64,000 bases of DNA, taken from assembly GCA_947496865.1 (NCBI GenBank), contig CANMEE010000002.1:434001-498000 (forward strand). Reading direction: 5' to 3'. The notes under the pieces were generated by a model. That model worked only from the letters and a program-made list of their open reading frames with translations. It was not told the origin of the DNA and did no database searches. Within the stretch, counting starts at the first letter, position 1. Each line of letters opens with the position of its first letter. Source of the DNA: an uncultured Sphingomonadaceae bacterium. GTDB taxonomy: Bacteria; Pseudomonadota; Alphaproteobacteria; Sphingomonadales; Sphingomonadaceae. A program made the translations under genes and the position numbers. Of this stretch, positions 33,980 to 42,395 are shown piece by piece.

Positions 33980-36907
33980 ATGATGAGGAAATCGATTTTA
34001 CGCAATAAATGCGCCCTAGGCGCCCTGACACTAGCAATGACTATGACCCCCGGTCTGGTTCATGCGCAGGAAGTGCAAGAAGAAACAGACGCTGAAAATA
34101 TCATCGTTGTGACCGGTTCTTATATTCGCGGTACGCCCGAAGATGCAGCGGTTCCTGTGGATGTCTATACAAGCGCAGATCTCGCACAAAATGGTGTTTC
34201 TTCACCGCTTGAGTTTATTAAGGATCTTCCTGAGGTTGGCAGCGTTCTTGGTGATTCCAACCAGTTTTCGACCGCCGCACAGGCCAATCAGGGCTTCGGT
34301 TCCATCAATTTACGTAATTTGGGACCGACCCGTACATTGGTCCTGTTCAACGGCCGCAGGACACTCACTGCACCGGGCGCCGTTGGTGGTGGTTTTGGTG
34401 ACACCAACTCTATTCCCCTTTTTGCCCTCGACCGTGTCGAAATTCTGAAGGATGGTGCCGCAGCAACTTATGGCTCTGACGCTATTGCCGGTGTGGCAAA
34501 CTTTGTCACGAAAACCGGTTTTGAAGGCGTAGAGTTGCAAGGTGATTATGACTTTATCAAAGGTTCGGATGGAAACTATACAGCCTCTATATTGGTTGGT
34601 CAGAATTTCGGTGATATGAATATCATGGCCGGCTTTGGCTGGCAGCACCGCTCGGAACTGGAATCGACGGATCGTTCCTATGGTTTCCAACCTTATGATG
34701 TTAATCCATCTGCTTGGTCGGCGTTGGCAACACCGGGCTTCTTCATCGTTCCTGGTGTGGGCGCGCGACCAGATGTCGGTTGTGCGGAAACCGGCGGTAC
34801 GCCAGACGGGATATGCCGTTTCAGCTTTATACCATTTGATAATCTGATCGAAGAAGAAGATCGATACCAGGGCTATATTCAAGCTGACATTGATTTGTCC
34901 GATACGTTTCGGTTTCATGGTGAGTTTACCTATTCCCAGACCGACCTAGACGGCATTGGAACATCACCAGGCTATCCTCCGCTTCAAGGGCCAGGTGGTG
35001 CTCAGTTGGGCGGTGGCTTTACGGTTGATCCGGCCAATCCTGGAGCGCAGGTTTTTGCCGATCAAATCGGGCTTACCGCTCCGATTGCTGGCCCCATTGG
35101 CGTATTTCTATGGCGGCCATTTGGTAATCTTGGCAACCCTACTGATCCAGGTAGAGGCTCTGGACGCCAAACCGCAAATAACAAAGCCTTCCGCTTGTCT
35201 GGTACCCTTGAAAAAGATTTTTCCGATACGCTTCGTGGCCAACTATCTATGACTTGGGCTAATTATGAGCGTCGTCGCAGTTCGCCGGGCTTTGTTGGTT
35301 CACGTTTGCAAGATGCACTGAACGGTTTGGGTGGCGCAAACTGTGATCCTGCAACGGGCACGCCAGGTGTGGGGGGATGCGAATGGTTCAATCCATTTAT
35401 CAATGCTGGACCAGGTCATCCTTCTCTCGACTTGACCAATCCCTTCTATGTTCCAGGTAACGAAAACTCCATCGAACTGATTGAGTTTCTGCAGGTCACC
35501 AATGGCGTTGAAGAAACCGAAGACACATTTGTCGTAGATTTGATTTTCTCCGGTGAACTGGGTCTGGATCTGGGTGGCGGAAACATTGGTTGGGCCGCTG
35601 GCGCGCAATATCGGAGACTTGATTTTCTGTCACGTCCCTTACGGCCAGAGTCCAATCTCGATCTCAATCCATGTGTGATACTGGGTGATCAGAGCTGTAT
35701 TGGTGGAGGTCTAGATGGCGCTGGTTCTTTCATCTTCCTTGGCGGTTCGCGACCAGCTTCGTTAGATCAGGACGTGAAAGCTATTTTTGCCGAGGTTGCC
35801 GTTCCAATCACAGATACTTTGGAAATCACAGCGGCGGCTCGATTTGAGGATTATGGCGGATCCATTGGATCTACCTTCAATCCGAAAGGCGCGGTTCGTT
35901 GGGAGCCAACTGATTGGTTGGTATTGCGCGGATCGGTCGGAACGACTTTCCGTGGACCATTGGCTGCGCAAGTATCGACCAATGCGGTAACTTCGCTTGC
36001 GGCGATCAGTGCCGCAAATGGCAACTTTAAGGCCGTAGATATTGCCGGAAATCCAAACGATCTCGGACCCGAGAAAGCATTCAGCTATAATGTTGGTGCA
36101 GTTGTTGATTTCAACGGCTTTACCTTCTCAGTGGATTATTGGAGTTTCGATTTCGACGACGAAATCACCACGACCGATGCGCAGGCTATAGCAAATAGTG
36201 TGGTCACGGACGCTAACGGTGACGTAGTCGCGGGAGGAGCGGTCAATTGCGCCGATCCGTTTGCGTCTCTCATCACCTTTGATGGTGGAACCTGTGTGCA
36301 AGGCACCACAAACGGAACCAATATCTCGCGTATTTTGACACAGTGGGTCAACGGTCCGAAAACCAAAACCTCCGGTTTGGACTTTGCAGCCAGTTACACC
36401 ACCGATATCGGGCCGGGTGTCTATTCGATAGGGGTTAACGCAAGCCATATCCTTAAATACAATATTGGAGACTTTAACTTGGATGGGAACCTGTTGCGGG
36501 AAGGTTTCGGCGCCGTAGGATTAGCCAATCTTGATCGTAATCCGGGCACTATCTCACCATGGCGGGCTAATGCTTTTATCAACTATAATGTTGCCGGCTT
36601 GAACCTCCGCTATGGCGCGACCTATATTGCAGGTGTTCGGGATGAAAGATGCGACGATCTAGAATTTTGTGCCACCACCAATTTCGGAGGCACCAATTTC
36701 GGTCGGAATATCTCGAACTACACGCAGCATGATTTCCATGCCGCTTACGAGCTACCGATCAGTGCCTTTGACGCGCAGTTGCAATTCTCGATCGAGAATT
36801 TCACGAATGAAGAAGCTTCCGCAGCACGTTTGCCACTGGGTTATAACCCCTTCATCGGTAATACTCTGGGACGCGTTTTCCGTCTCGGTGCCAAAGTCGG
36901 CTTCTAA
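33980..36907 (+). CDS. TonB-dependent outer-membrane receptor
   Basis: 975 residues. A signal peptide ends near GLVHAQ, followed by a TonB-box-like NIIVVTGSYIRG. The plug domain contains LEFIKDLPEVGSV, SINLRNLGPTRTLVLFNGRRT and VEILKDGAAATYGSDAIAGVANFVTK. A long beta barrel ends in LGRVFRLGAKVGF with terminal Phe. It imports a ligand across the outer membrane using TonB energy; ligand unknown. The ATG at 33980 follows AGGAGAGAG. It lies between recR and def, is preceded by a 272-bp AT-rich spacer and followed by its own terminator, so it is an independent unit, probably inserted into the recR-def neighbourhood. No transporter or regulator gene is adjacent. Confidence 0.93.
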   Translation: MMRKSILRNKCALGALTLAMTMTPGLVHAQEVQEETDAENIIVVTGSYIRGTPEDAAVPVDVYTSADLAQNGVSSPLEFIKDLPEVGSVLGDSNQFSTAAQANQGFGSINLRNLGPTRTLVLFNGRRTLTAPGAVGGGFGDTNSIPLFALDRVEILKDGAAATYGSDAIAGVANFVTKTGFEGVELQGDYDFIKGSDGNYTASILVGQNFGDMNIMAGFGWQHRSELESTDRSYGFQPYDVNPSAWSALATPGFFIVPGVGARPDVGCAETGGTPDGICRFSFIPFDNLIEEEDRYQGYIQADIDLSDTFRFHGEFTYSQTDLDGIGTSPGYPPLQGPGGAQLGGGFTVDPANPGAQVFADQIGLTAPIAGPIGVFLWRPFGNLGNPTDPGRGSGRQTANNKAFRLSGTLEKDFSDTLRGQLSMTWANYERRRSSPGFVGSRLQDALNGLGGANCDPATGTPGVGGCEWFNPFINAGPGHPSLDLTNPFYVPGNENSIELIEFLQVTNGVEETEDTFVVDLIFSGELGLDLGGGNIGWAAGAQYRRLDFLSRPLRPESNLDLNPCVILGDQSCIGGGLDGAGSFIFLGGSRPASLDQDVKAIFAEVAVPITDTLEITAAARFEDYGGSIGSTFNPKGAVRWEPTDWLVLRGSVGTTFRGPLAAQVSTNAVTSLAAISAANGNFKAVDIAGNPNDLGPEKAFSYNVGAVVDFNGFTFSVDYWSFDFDDEITTTDAQAIANSVVTDANGDVVAGGAVNCADPFASLITFDGGTCVQGTTNGTNISRILTQWVNGPKTKTSGLDFAASYTTDIGPGVYSIGVNASHILKYNIGDFNLDGNLLREGFGAVGLANLDRNPGTISPWRANAFINYNVAGLNLRYGATYIAGVRDERCDDLEFCATTNFGGTNFGRNISNYTQHDFHAAYELPISAFDAQLQFSIENFTNEEASAARLPLGYNPFIGNTLGRVFRLGAKVGF

Positions 36908-36929
36908 GTCCGGAGTATATTAAAGTTTA

Positions 36930-36963
36930 AAGGGCTCGCCATTGTCTTGGCGGGCCCTTTTTC
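36930..36963 (+). terminator. Rho-independent terminator after the TonB receptor gene
   Basis: AAGGGCTCGCCA (36930-36941) pairs with TGGCGGGCCCTT (36948-36959) with one mismatch across a six-base loop, and a T run follows. It starts 22 bp after the receptor stop. Confidence 0.85.
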
Positions 36964-37026
36964 TTTATACGCGCCGCAGCGCGGTCACTGGTTGACGAAT
37001 CTTGGTATAATCCCTAAATTTGCGTC

Positions 37027-37584
37027 ATGGCCATTTTACCGATCCTTGAAGTTCCCGACCCGCGTCTGAAAACTGTTTCAGAGCCGGTGACCGTGTTTGA
37101 TGATGATCTGAAGACGCTTATCGCAGACATGTTCGAAACCATGTATGATGCCCCAGGCATCGGCCTTGCCGCTATTCAGGTGGGTGTTCCAGAACGAATT
37201 TTGGTGATCGACCTTCAGGAACCGGTGGAGCATGATCACGAACATGGTGAGCATTGCGATCACGAGCATGACGTCGTCCGCGATCCCAAAGTGTTCATTA
37301 ATCCCGAAATTCTTGATCCTTCCGAAGATTTGAATGTCTACAGCGAGGGTTGCCTCTCCGTGCCAGAACAATATGCGGATGTAGAGCGTCCCGCGACGAT
37401 TACCGCACGCTGGCAGGATGAAACCGGCAAGAAATATGAAGAACAGGTGGACGGCTTGCTGGCAACCTGTTTGCAGCATGAGATGGACCACCTTGAAGGC
37501 ATATTGTTTATCGACCATCTTTCCCGCCTGAAACGGCAGATGGTGCTGAAGAAACTGGCGAAGCAGCGCAAAGAAGCTGCTTAA
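37027..37584 (+). CDS. def: Peptide deformylase with a His/Asp/Glu-rich insert
   Basis: 185 residues. All three deformylase motifs are intact: GIGLAAIQ at about 44-51, EGCLSVP at 107-113 (metal Cys109) and QHEMDHLEG at 150-158 (metal His151 and His155, catalytic Glu152). It removes the formyl group from nascent proteins. Between the strand ILVIDLQEP and FINPEIL lies a segment of about 18 residues with six histidines (69, 71, 73, 76, 79, 81), one Cys (77) and many acids. The insert is placed at a loop where sphingomonad deformylases are often longer. A metal-binding role is inference. It follows the receptor terminator by about 64 bp. Confidence 0.94.
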   Translation: MAILPILEVPDPRLKTVSEPVTVFDDDLKTLIADMFETMYDAPGIGLAAIQVGVPERILVIDLQEPVEHDHEHGEHCDHEHDVVRDPKVFINPEILDPSEDLNVYSEGCLSVPEQYADVERPATITARWQDETGKKYEEQVDGLLATCLQHEMDHLEGILFIDHLSRLKRQMVLKKLAKQRKEAA

Positions 37585-37658
37585 ACCTGTTTGACAGGCT
37601 TGCTTATAATAGCTGACCGGCCTAAGTTCTTGTTTCGTTCCAACTGAAAGGGCTTGTT

Positions 37659-39050
37659 TTGGACGCTATTGCTGCTCTCCTCATTTCTATTGCTATGCTG
37701 GTCATTGGTCTCGGCGCCGGTTGGTTTGTCGGCGGCCGCGCGGCATCCGCCGCAACGAAGGCAGCTGAAGAAACCACGGCGTCTTTGCGCGCCATGCTTG
37801 ACGGTGTGCAGGAAGAACGGGATTCTGCACGCTCAGATCGCGATGCAATCCGGGAAGACCGTGATGCAGCGCGACAGAACTTGGCATCGCTGGAAGCCGA
37901 TGCGCGCAATCACGAAAAACAGTTGCAGCAATTGGTAGAAGCAAAGGAATCGCTCTCGGCACAATTTTCCGAGGTGGGGGCCAAAATGCTGGAGACAGCG
38001 CAGCGCCAGTTTCTGGAACGCGCTGATCAGCGTTTTGACCAAGCCAATGAAAAAGGCGGCGAAAAAATTGCTAAGTTGCTCCAGCCGGTGCACCAGCGGC
38101 TCGCAACCTATGAAGAGTCGATCAAGAAAATCGAAAAAGAGCGTACGGAATCTTATGCCGGCATAACCGCGACGATTGAGCAAGTGCGTCAGGGGCAGGA
38201 CAGGGTGCAGCAAGAAGCGGCGCGTTTGGTCAATAGTCTTCGCAATGCACCGAAAAGCCGAGGACGTTGGGGCGAGCAACAGCTTAAAAATGTTCTCGAA
38301 ACCTGCGGCCTTTCTGAGCATACGGATTTCGTAACAGAGCAAAGCATCGATACCGATGAAGGTCGTTTGCGCCCTGATGCTGTCATCAGCGTACCAGGTG
38401 GGCGCAAGTTGGTGATTGATGCCAAAGTCTCGCTTAATGACTATCAGGACGCCTTTGAAGCAGAGGACGAGGATGCGCGAAGCTTTGCAATGGCGCGCCA
38501 TTGCAACTCGATGAAAGCGCATATCGATGGCTTGTCGAAAAAGGCGTATTGGGATCAATTTGAAGATGCACCCGACTATGTGATTATGTTTGTGCCAGGG
38601 GAGCATTTTCTCTCCGCAGCACTGGAGCATGAACCCACGCTTTGGGATCATGCCTTTGAGAAAAAGGTGTTGCTTGCAACGCCAACCAATCTGGTCGCGA
38701 TAGCGCGCACGGTGGCCGGTGTCTGGCGGCAAGAGAAAATGGCAGCCGAAGCAAAACAAATTGGGCAACTGGGCAAGGAAATGTATGACCGTCTGGCGGT
38801 AGCCGGAGAGCATCTCAAGCGCATGGGGTCAGGACTCGGCAGTGCGGTTGGCAATTACAATAAATTTGTCGGCAGTTTCGAACGCAATGTTATGGCGACA
38901 GGGCGCAAATTTGCCGAACTGAACATCGAGACCGGCAAGAAAGAGCTAGAGCCCGTTGCAGAGGTCGAGGCATTGCCCCGTTATTCCAATGACGTTGAAG
39001 CCGCGCTGATCGAAGATGATCGGCACGTCAAAAATGAGGCCGCCGAATAG
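37659..39050 (+). CDS. rmuC: DNA recombination protein RmuC
   Basis: 463 residues starting with TTG at 37659. It has an N-terminal membrane helix ALLISIAMLVIGLGAGWFVGG, then a long coiled coil (about 30-190, rich in Ala/Glu/Arg/Gln). The RmuC domain follows: SRGRWGEQQLKNVLETCGLSEHTDF, LRPDAVISVPGGRKLVIDAKVSLNDY, YVIMFVPGEHFLSAALEHEP and LATPTNLVAIARTVAGVWRQE. RmuC is a nuclease-fold protein that limits inversions and is linked to recombination at repeats. It follows def by 74 bp. Confidence 0.93.
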   Translation: MDAIAALLISIAMLVIGLGAGWFVGGRAASAATKAAEETTASLRAMLDGVQEERDSARSDRDAIREDRDAARQNLASLEADARNHEKQLQQLVEAKESLSAQFSEVGAKMLETAQRQFLERADQRFDQANEKGGEKIAKLLQPVHQRLATYEESIKKIEKERTESYAGITATIEQVRQGQDRVQQEAARLVNSLRNAPKSRGRWGEQQLKNVLETCGLSEHTDFVTEQSIDTDEGRLRPDAVISVPGGRKLVIDAKVSLNDYQDAFEAEDEDARSFAMARHCNSMKAHIDGLSKKAYWDQFEDAPDYVIMFVPGEHFLSAALEHEPTLWDHAFEKKVLLATPTNLVAIARTVAGVWRQEKMAAEAKQIGQLGKEMYDRLAVAGEHLKRMGSGLGSAVGNYNKFVGSFERNVMATGRKFAELNIETGKKELEPVAEVEALPRYSNDVEAALIEDDRHVKNEAAE

Positions 39051-39060
39051 CTACCTCTAT

Positions 39061-39471
39061 CTAGGCAGCTTCCGGATCAGACAATATGGCGCCGCCGCAA
39101 CCATTTCGATGACCGGCCCCGCTAACTGAAATTTTAACCGTGTCGGCATATTCACGATCGCTCATGCCATCATCGCATTTCTTGCCAGATGTGATGGTGA
39201 CAGTAATATTGTGCTGATCGCTAAAGCCTTTGATCTCCCAGCCCGTTGCTGTCTTTTTTGCGCGCTGCACCGGAAGGTTGAAATCATTAGTGGCTTCCAT
39301 CGAACTATAGGCGATGTTGTCGTCTTTAATCTCTACGGACCAACCTGGTTCTGTGCCATATGCCTTATATTCCGTGAGTTTTTCTTCCGCCGGCGCAGCT
39401 TGTTCAGCCGCGTCGCCACAAGCGATCAATAACAGCGGTAATATTGGTAAAATAAATATTGCTTTTTTCAT
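39061..39471 (-). CDS. COG3650-like lipoprotein of unknown function
   Basis: About 136 residues from the ATG at 39471. A short signal ends in LLLIAC, a lipobox with the Cys near residue 18. The mature domain reads YKAYGTEPGWSVEIKDDNIAYSS, then ITSGKKCDDGMSDREYADTVKISV and GHRNGCGG. The TEPGW and C-x-DGMSD motifs with a final Cys fit the COG3650 family of small envelope proteins, whose function is not known. The stop is convergent with rmuC, 10 bp apart. Confidence 0.7.
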   Translation of the reverse strand: MKKAIFILPILPLLLIACGDAAEQAAPAEEKLTEYKAYGTEPGWSVEIKDDNIAYSSMEATNDFNLPVQRAKKTATGWEIKGFSDQHNITVTITSGKKCDDGMSDREYADTVKISVSGAGHRNGCGGAILSDPEAA

Positions 39472-39525
39472 GCTTCTCTCTCCCCGCATCAGGATAGCAT
39501 ATTAGCCAATATTATCTAACATTAG

Positions 39526-40338
39526 TTATTTGCGGCGTTGATTCAGAACTTCATATCCCATTACAGCCGTGGCAACGGCTGCGTTCAGGCTGTCTGCTTT
39601 ACCCATCATCGGCATTTTTACCAATATATCGCAGGCGCCTTCATAATCTTCTGGTAGACCCTGTGCTTCGTTCCCGACCAACAGAAAGGTCGGGGATGCA
39701 TATTGGATAGATTGATAATCCTTATCGGTGTTCAGGCTGGTTCCTACCAATTGGCCGCCGCCTTGGCGCAACCATCCGAGAAAATCATCCCAGGGTGCTT
39801 GCGTTATTTTTTGCGTGAATATCGCACCCATGCTGGCGCGTACAGCTTCGACCGAAAAAGGATCAACACAGTCGTCGATCAAGATTAATCCGCCAGCGCC
39901 AATTGCATCGCCCGTACGCAATATTGTACCCAGGTTTCCGGGATCGCGCAGGGCTTGAGCCACCAACCAGATACCTGCCTTGCCACGATCAAGCTGAGCC
40001 AGCGGGGTAGGGTGGTCCTCATAAATGCCGACAATCGATTGCGGATTAGATTTTCCCGATAGCTTGGCAATGATCGCCTCGCTTGTTTCAATCACTTCAC
40101 CGCCAGCATCAAATGTCGCTTGTTCGATCTTTTGGGCCAGCGGATGAAGTTCGGTGTCCTCGACCACGATTAGCAGTTTTGGTGCTTTTCCAGCATCCAA
40201 TGCCTCGGCAAGGATACGCAAGCCTTCAGCGAGAAAATGTCCTTCACGCTTGCGATGTTTTTTTTCACGCAGGCTTTTTAGCCGTTTGATCGTCGGATTG
40301 GAAAATCCGGTAATTTGTCGCCGTTCAAAGGAAGACAC
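39526..40338 (-). CDS. TrmH/SpoU-family RNA 2'-O-methyltransferase
   Basis: 270 residues. The N-terminal substrate-binding region is FSNPTIKRLKSLREKKHRKREGHFLAEGLRILAEAL. The SPOUT catalytic motifs are LRDPGNLGTILRTGDAIGAGGLILID (motif 1), TFLLVGNEAQGLP (motif 2) and VKMPMMGKADSLNAAVATAVMGYEVL (motif 3), all intact. It methylates a ribose in rRNA or tRNA; target not determined. The gene is 5 bp downstream of the HPr gene and may be the last member of the PTS operon. Confidence 0.9.
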   Translation of the reverse strand: MSSFERRQITGFSNPTIKRLKSLREKKHRKREGHFLAEGLRILAEALDAGKAPKLLIVVEDTELHPLAQKIEQATFDAGGEVIETSEAIIAKLSGKSNPQSIVGIYEDHPTPLAQLDRGKAGIWLVAQALRDPGNLGTILRTGDAIGAGGLILIDDCVDPFSVEAVRASMGAIFTQKITQAPWDDFLGWLRQGGGQLVGTSLNTDKDYQSIQYASPTFLLVGNEAQGLPEDYEGACDILVKMPMMGKADSLNAAVATAVMGYEVLNQRRK

Positions 40339-40343
40339 AGATG

Positions 40344-40622
40344 TTAATCCTCGCCAAAGCCGTCGACGACCAGTCCGGCGAGCTTTTTCAGCGCGCTTTC
40401 GGCTTGATCGCCTACGACGATAATCTCAATATTGTCGCCTTTGGCCGCCCCAAGCATCATCAGACCCATGATGGATGTTCCGGTTACTTCGATACCATCC
40501 TTGCCCACTTTGACAGACAAGCTTTCCGGTAATTTGCTGACATAGGTGACAAATTTTGCACTGGCCCTGGCGTGGAGCCCTCGATTATTTGTGATGGCGA
40601 CAGTTTTGCGAAATTCGCTCAC
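40344..40622 (-). CDS. HPr phosphocarrier protein
   Basis: 92 residues. The active His is at about residue 17 in NNRGLHARASAKFV, and the regulatory Ser at about 50 in EVTGTSIMGLMMLGAAKG, the site HprK would phosphorylate. In Alphaproteobacteria without sugar permeases this protein relays phosphate to regulatory EIIA proteins. It overlaps the EIIA gene by 4 bp. Enzyme I (ptsP) is not in the window. Confidence 0.93.
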   Translation of the reverse strand: MSEFRKTVAITNNRGLHARASAKFVTYVSKLPESLSVKVGKDGIEVTGTSIMGLMMLGAAKGDNIEIIVVGDQAESALKKLAGLVVDGFGED

Positions 40623-41023
40623 GCATCGCTTCCCAATATTTCAGAGGCAACGCTAATATATTTTTGGCCAGCCTCTTTGGCTGCCGCAACAGCATCGGTC
40701 ACGTTCATACATTTACGCGCGCCGTCGAGGCGGATAAGCATGGGCAAGTTAACCCCAGCAATAACCTCGATATTGCCTTTATCCATCAAGGAAATTGCCA
40801 GATTGGAAGGCGTTCCGCCGAAGAGATCAGTCAACACGATAACGCCTTTTCCGGCTTGCACTTTTTCAATAGAATCAGCGATTTCCTGACGCCGCTGTTC
40901 CATGTCATCATGCGGGCCTATGCAAACTGACAGGATTGCCTTTTGCGGGCCAACAACGTGCTCCATGGCGGTGACAAATTCGACAGCCAAACGGCCGTGG
41001 GTAACAAGAACCAAACCGATCAT
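40619..41023 (-). CDS. PTS EIIA component, mannose-family (regulatory)
   Basis: 134 residues with the phosphoacceptor His9 in GLVLVTHGRLAVEFV and the family signatures KGVIVLTDLFGGTPSNLAISLM and EVIAGVNLPMLIRL. It accepts phosphate from HPr. No EIIB, EIIC or EIID gene is present, so it should act in regulation rather than sugar uptake. It lies 5 bp after rapZ and overlaps the HPr gene by 4 bp. Confidence 0.92.
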   Translation of the reverse strand: MIGLVLVTHGRLAVEFVTAMEHVVGPQKAILSVCIGPHDDMEQRRQEIADSIEKVQAGKGVIVLTDLFGGTPSNLAISLMDKGNIEVIAGVNLPMLIRLDGARKCMNVTDAVAAAKEAGQKYISVASEILGSDA

Positions 41024-41028
41024 TGCGA

Positions 41029-41964
41029 CTAATTACCCTTATTCTTGTTCAGATCTTGCATGGCTTCCAACGCGTCCATTGGCCTTGATGCCAAATTGCG
41101 ATGCAGGACATTGGGCGAAAAGCCAGCGGCATGCAAGTTTTTGCTCAGCATCTCTGCAACATGTACCGATCTGTGACGACCTCCGGTGCAACCTATCCCG
41201 ATATTGACATAAGCTTTGCCCGCTTTGACATATTTTGGAAGCAGAAATTCGAGCATTTCTGAGAATTTTTCTAGTGCTTCGGCATATGCTGGGTCTCTTG
41301 AAATATATTGGGCTACCGGCTCATCTAGTCCCGTCATTAGCTTTAAATCCGGGTCCCAAAAAGGATTGGATAGAAAACGTACATCGAAAAGCAGGTCAAT
41401 ATTATTGGGCAAACCGCGCGAAAAACCAAAACTAGTAATGGTCACGGTGGTGATATCCGTATCCTTGAGACTGAATTCATCGCGAATCCGTCCTTGCAGA
41501 TCGTTGGCGGAAAGATCGCTGGTATCGATGACATGGTCTGCCCAGCGACGGATCGATTCAAATTGATTGCGTTCTAGAGCAATGCCTTCTTTTGCCGGGC
41601 GGTCTAGCGCCAACGGATGCCGTCGCCGCGTCTCTCCATAGCGCCGTTCAAGTTCACCACCGGCACAATCAAGGTAGAGCGTGGAAATATGATAGTTTTC
41701 ATTCTCTTGGAGTTTTTTGATGCTCTTTATCAGGCTTTCCGGGTCAAAACCGCGCGTTCGGCTATCAAATCCAAGGGCCAGCGGGGGGTCAGCATCCCCG
41801 CGGGAGCTTGATGGCGGGGTCTTAAGTAAGCCTTCAACAAGCCGGATGGGGAAATTATCAACCGTTTCCCAACCAATATCTTCCAGTGTTTTTAGCGCGG
41901 TAGTTTTTCCTGCACCTGAAAGACCCGTGATTAGCAAGACATGTTTGATATTGGCGTCAGTCAT
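41029..41964 (-). CDS. rapZ: RNase adapter / nucleotide-binding protein RapZ
   Basis: 311 residues. Walker A is LITGLSGAGKTTALKTLEDIGWETVDNFP (about 11-39). The C-terminal domain shows DVRFLSNPFWDPDLK, VNIGIGCTGGRHRSVHVAEML and the tail LHAAGFSPNVLHRNLAS. In enterobacteria RapZ controls glmS mRNA through GlmZ RNA; the alphaproteobacterial target is not established. It overlaps hprK by 4 bp and precedes the EIIA gene, the classic alphaproteobacterial order. Confidence 0.93.
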   Translation of the reverse strand: MTDANIKHVLLITGLSGAGKTTALKTLEDIGWETVDNFPIRLVEGLLKTPPSSSRGDADPPLALGFDSRTRGFDPESLIKSIKKLQENENYHISTLYLDCAGGELERRYGETRRRHPLALDRPAKEGIALERNQFESIRRWADHVIDTSDLSANDLQGRIRDEFSLKDTDITTVTITSFGFSRGLPNNIDLLFDVRFLSNPFWDPDLKLMTGLDEPVAQYISRDPAYAEALEKFSEMLEFLLPKYVKAGKAYVNIGIGCTGGRHRSVHVAEMLSKNLHAAGFSPNVLHRNLASRPMDALEAMQDLNKNKGN

Positions 41965-42395
41965 ATCTGTTCCGATTGTTGCAACAGTCTGTTGAGCGCC
42001 ATCTCGACCTTGATGGGGGCGCTGGCTTCCGCTGGGTTCAAGGTGATGGTCGCAATGGGCACGCTCATAATTGTCTCTGTTTGACTGTCTAGCGGAAAAC
42101 GTTCGGGATTTGGTGTTAACGCTACTTGTAGCTGTAGCGGAATATTCGAAACATGGTCACAGTCAAAAATACCCAGTGATCTAATTTCGATCTTTCCCGA
42201 TATTTTCTCAGGCGCTGTCAATAATATCTCATTGTCAGAGAGCGAAAGGTCAACATAATCATCGCTGATCAACTTCGCACCGCGATCGATAAGCCGCAAA
42301 GCAAGGTCAGATTTTCCCGACCCGGAAGGTCCGGCGATCATAACGCCAATGCCATTTATGGCAACACTGCTGGCATGCCGGGTTTCTGTGTTCAT
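41961..42395 (-). CDS. hprK: HPr kinase/phosphorylase, short alphaproteobacterial form
   Basis: 144 residues, about half the length of the Firmicute enzyme because the N-terminal domain is absent, as is usual in Alphaproteobacteria. Walker A is IAGPSGSGKSDLALRLIDRGAKLISDDYVDL (about 20-50), followed by GIFDCDHVSNIPLQLQV. It would phosphorylate HPr on serine and reverse the reaction. It overlaps the ChvG gene by 4 bp on one side and rapZ by 4 bp on the other. Confidence 0.92.
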   Translation of the reverse strand: MNTETRHASSVAINGIGVMIAGPSGSGKSDLALRLIDRGAKLISDDYVDLSLSDNEILLTAPEKISGKIEIRSLGIFDCDHVSNIPLQLQVALTPNPERFPLDSQTETIMSVPIATITLNPAEASAPIKVEMALNRLLQQSEQI

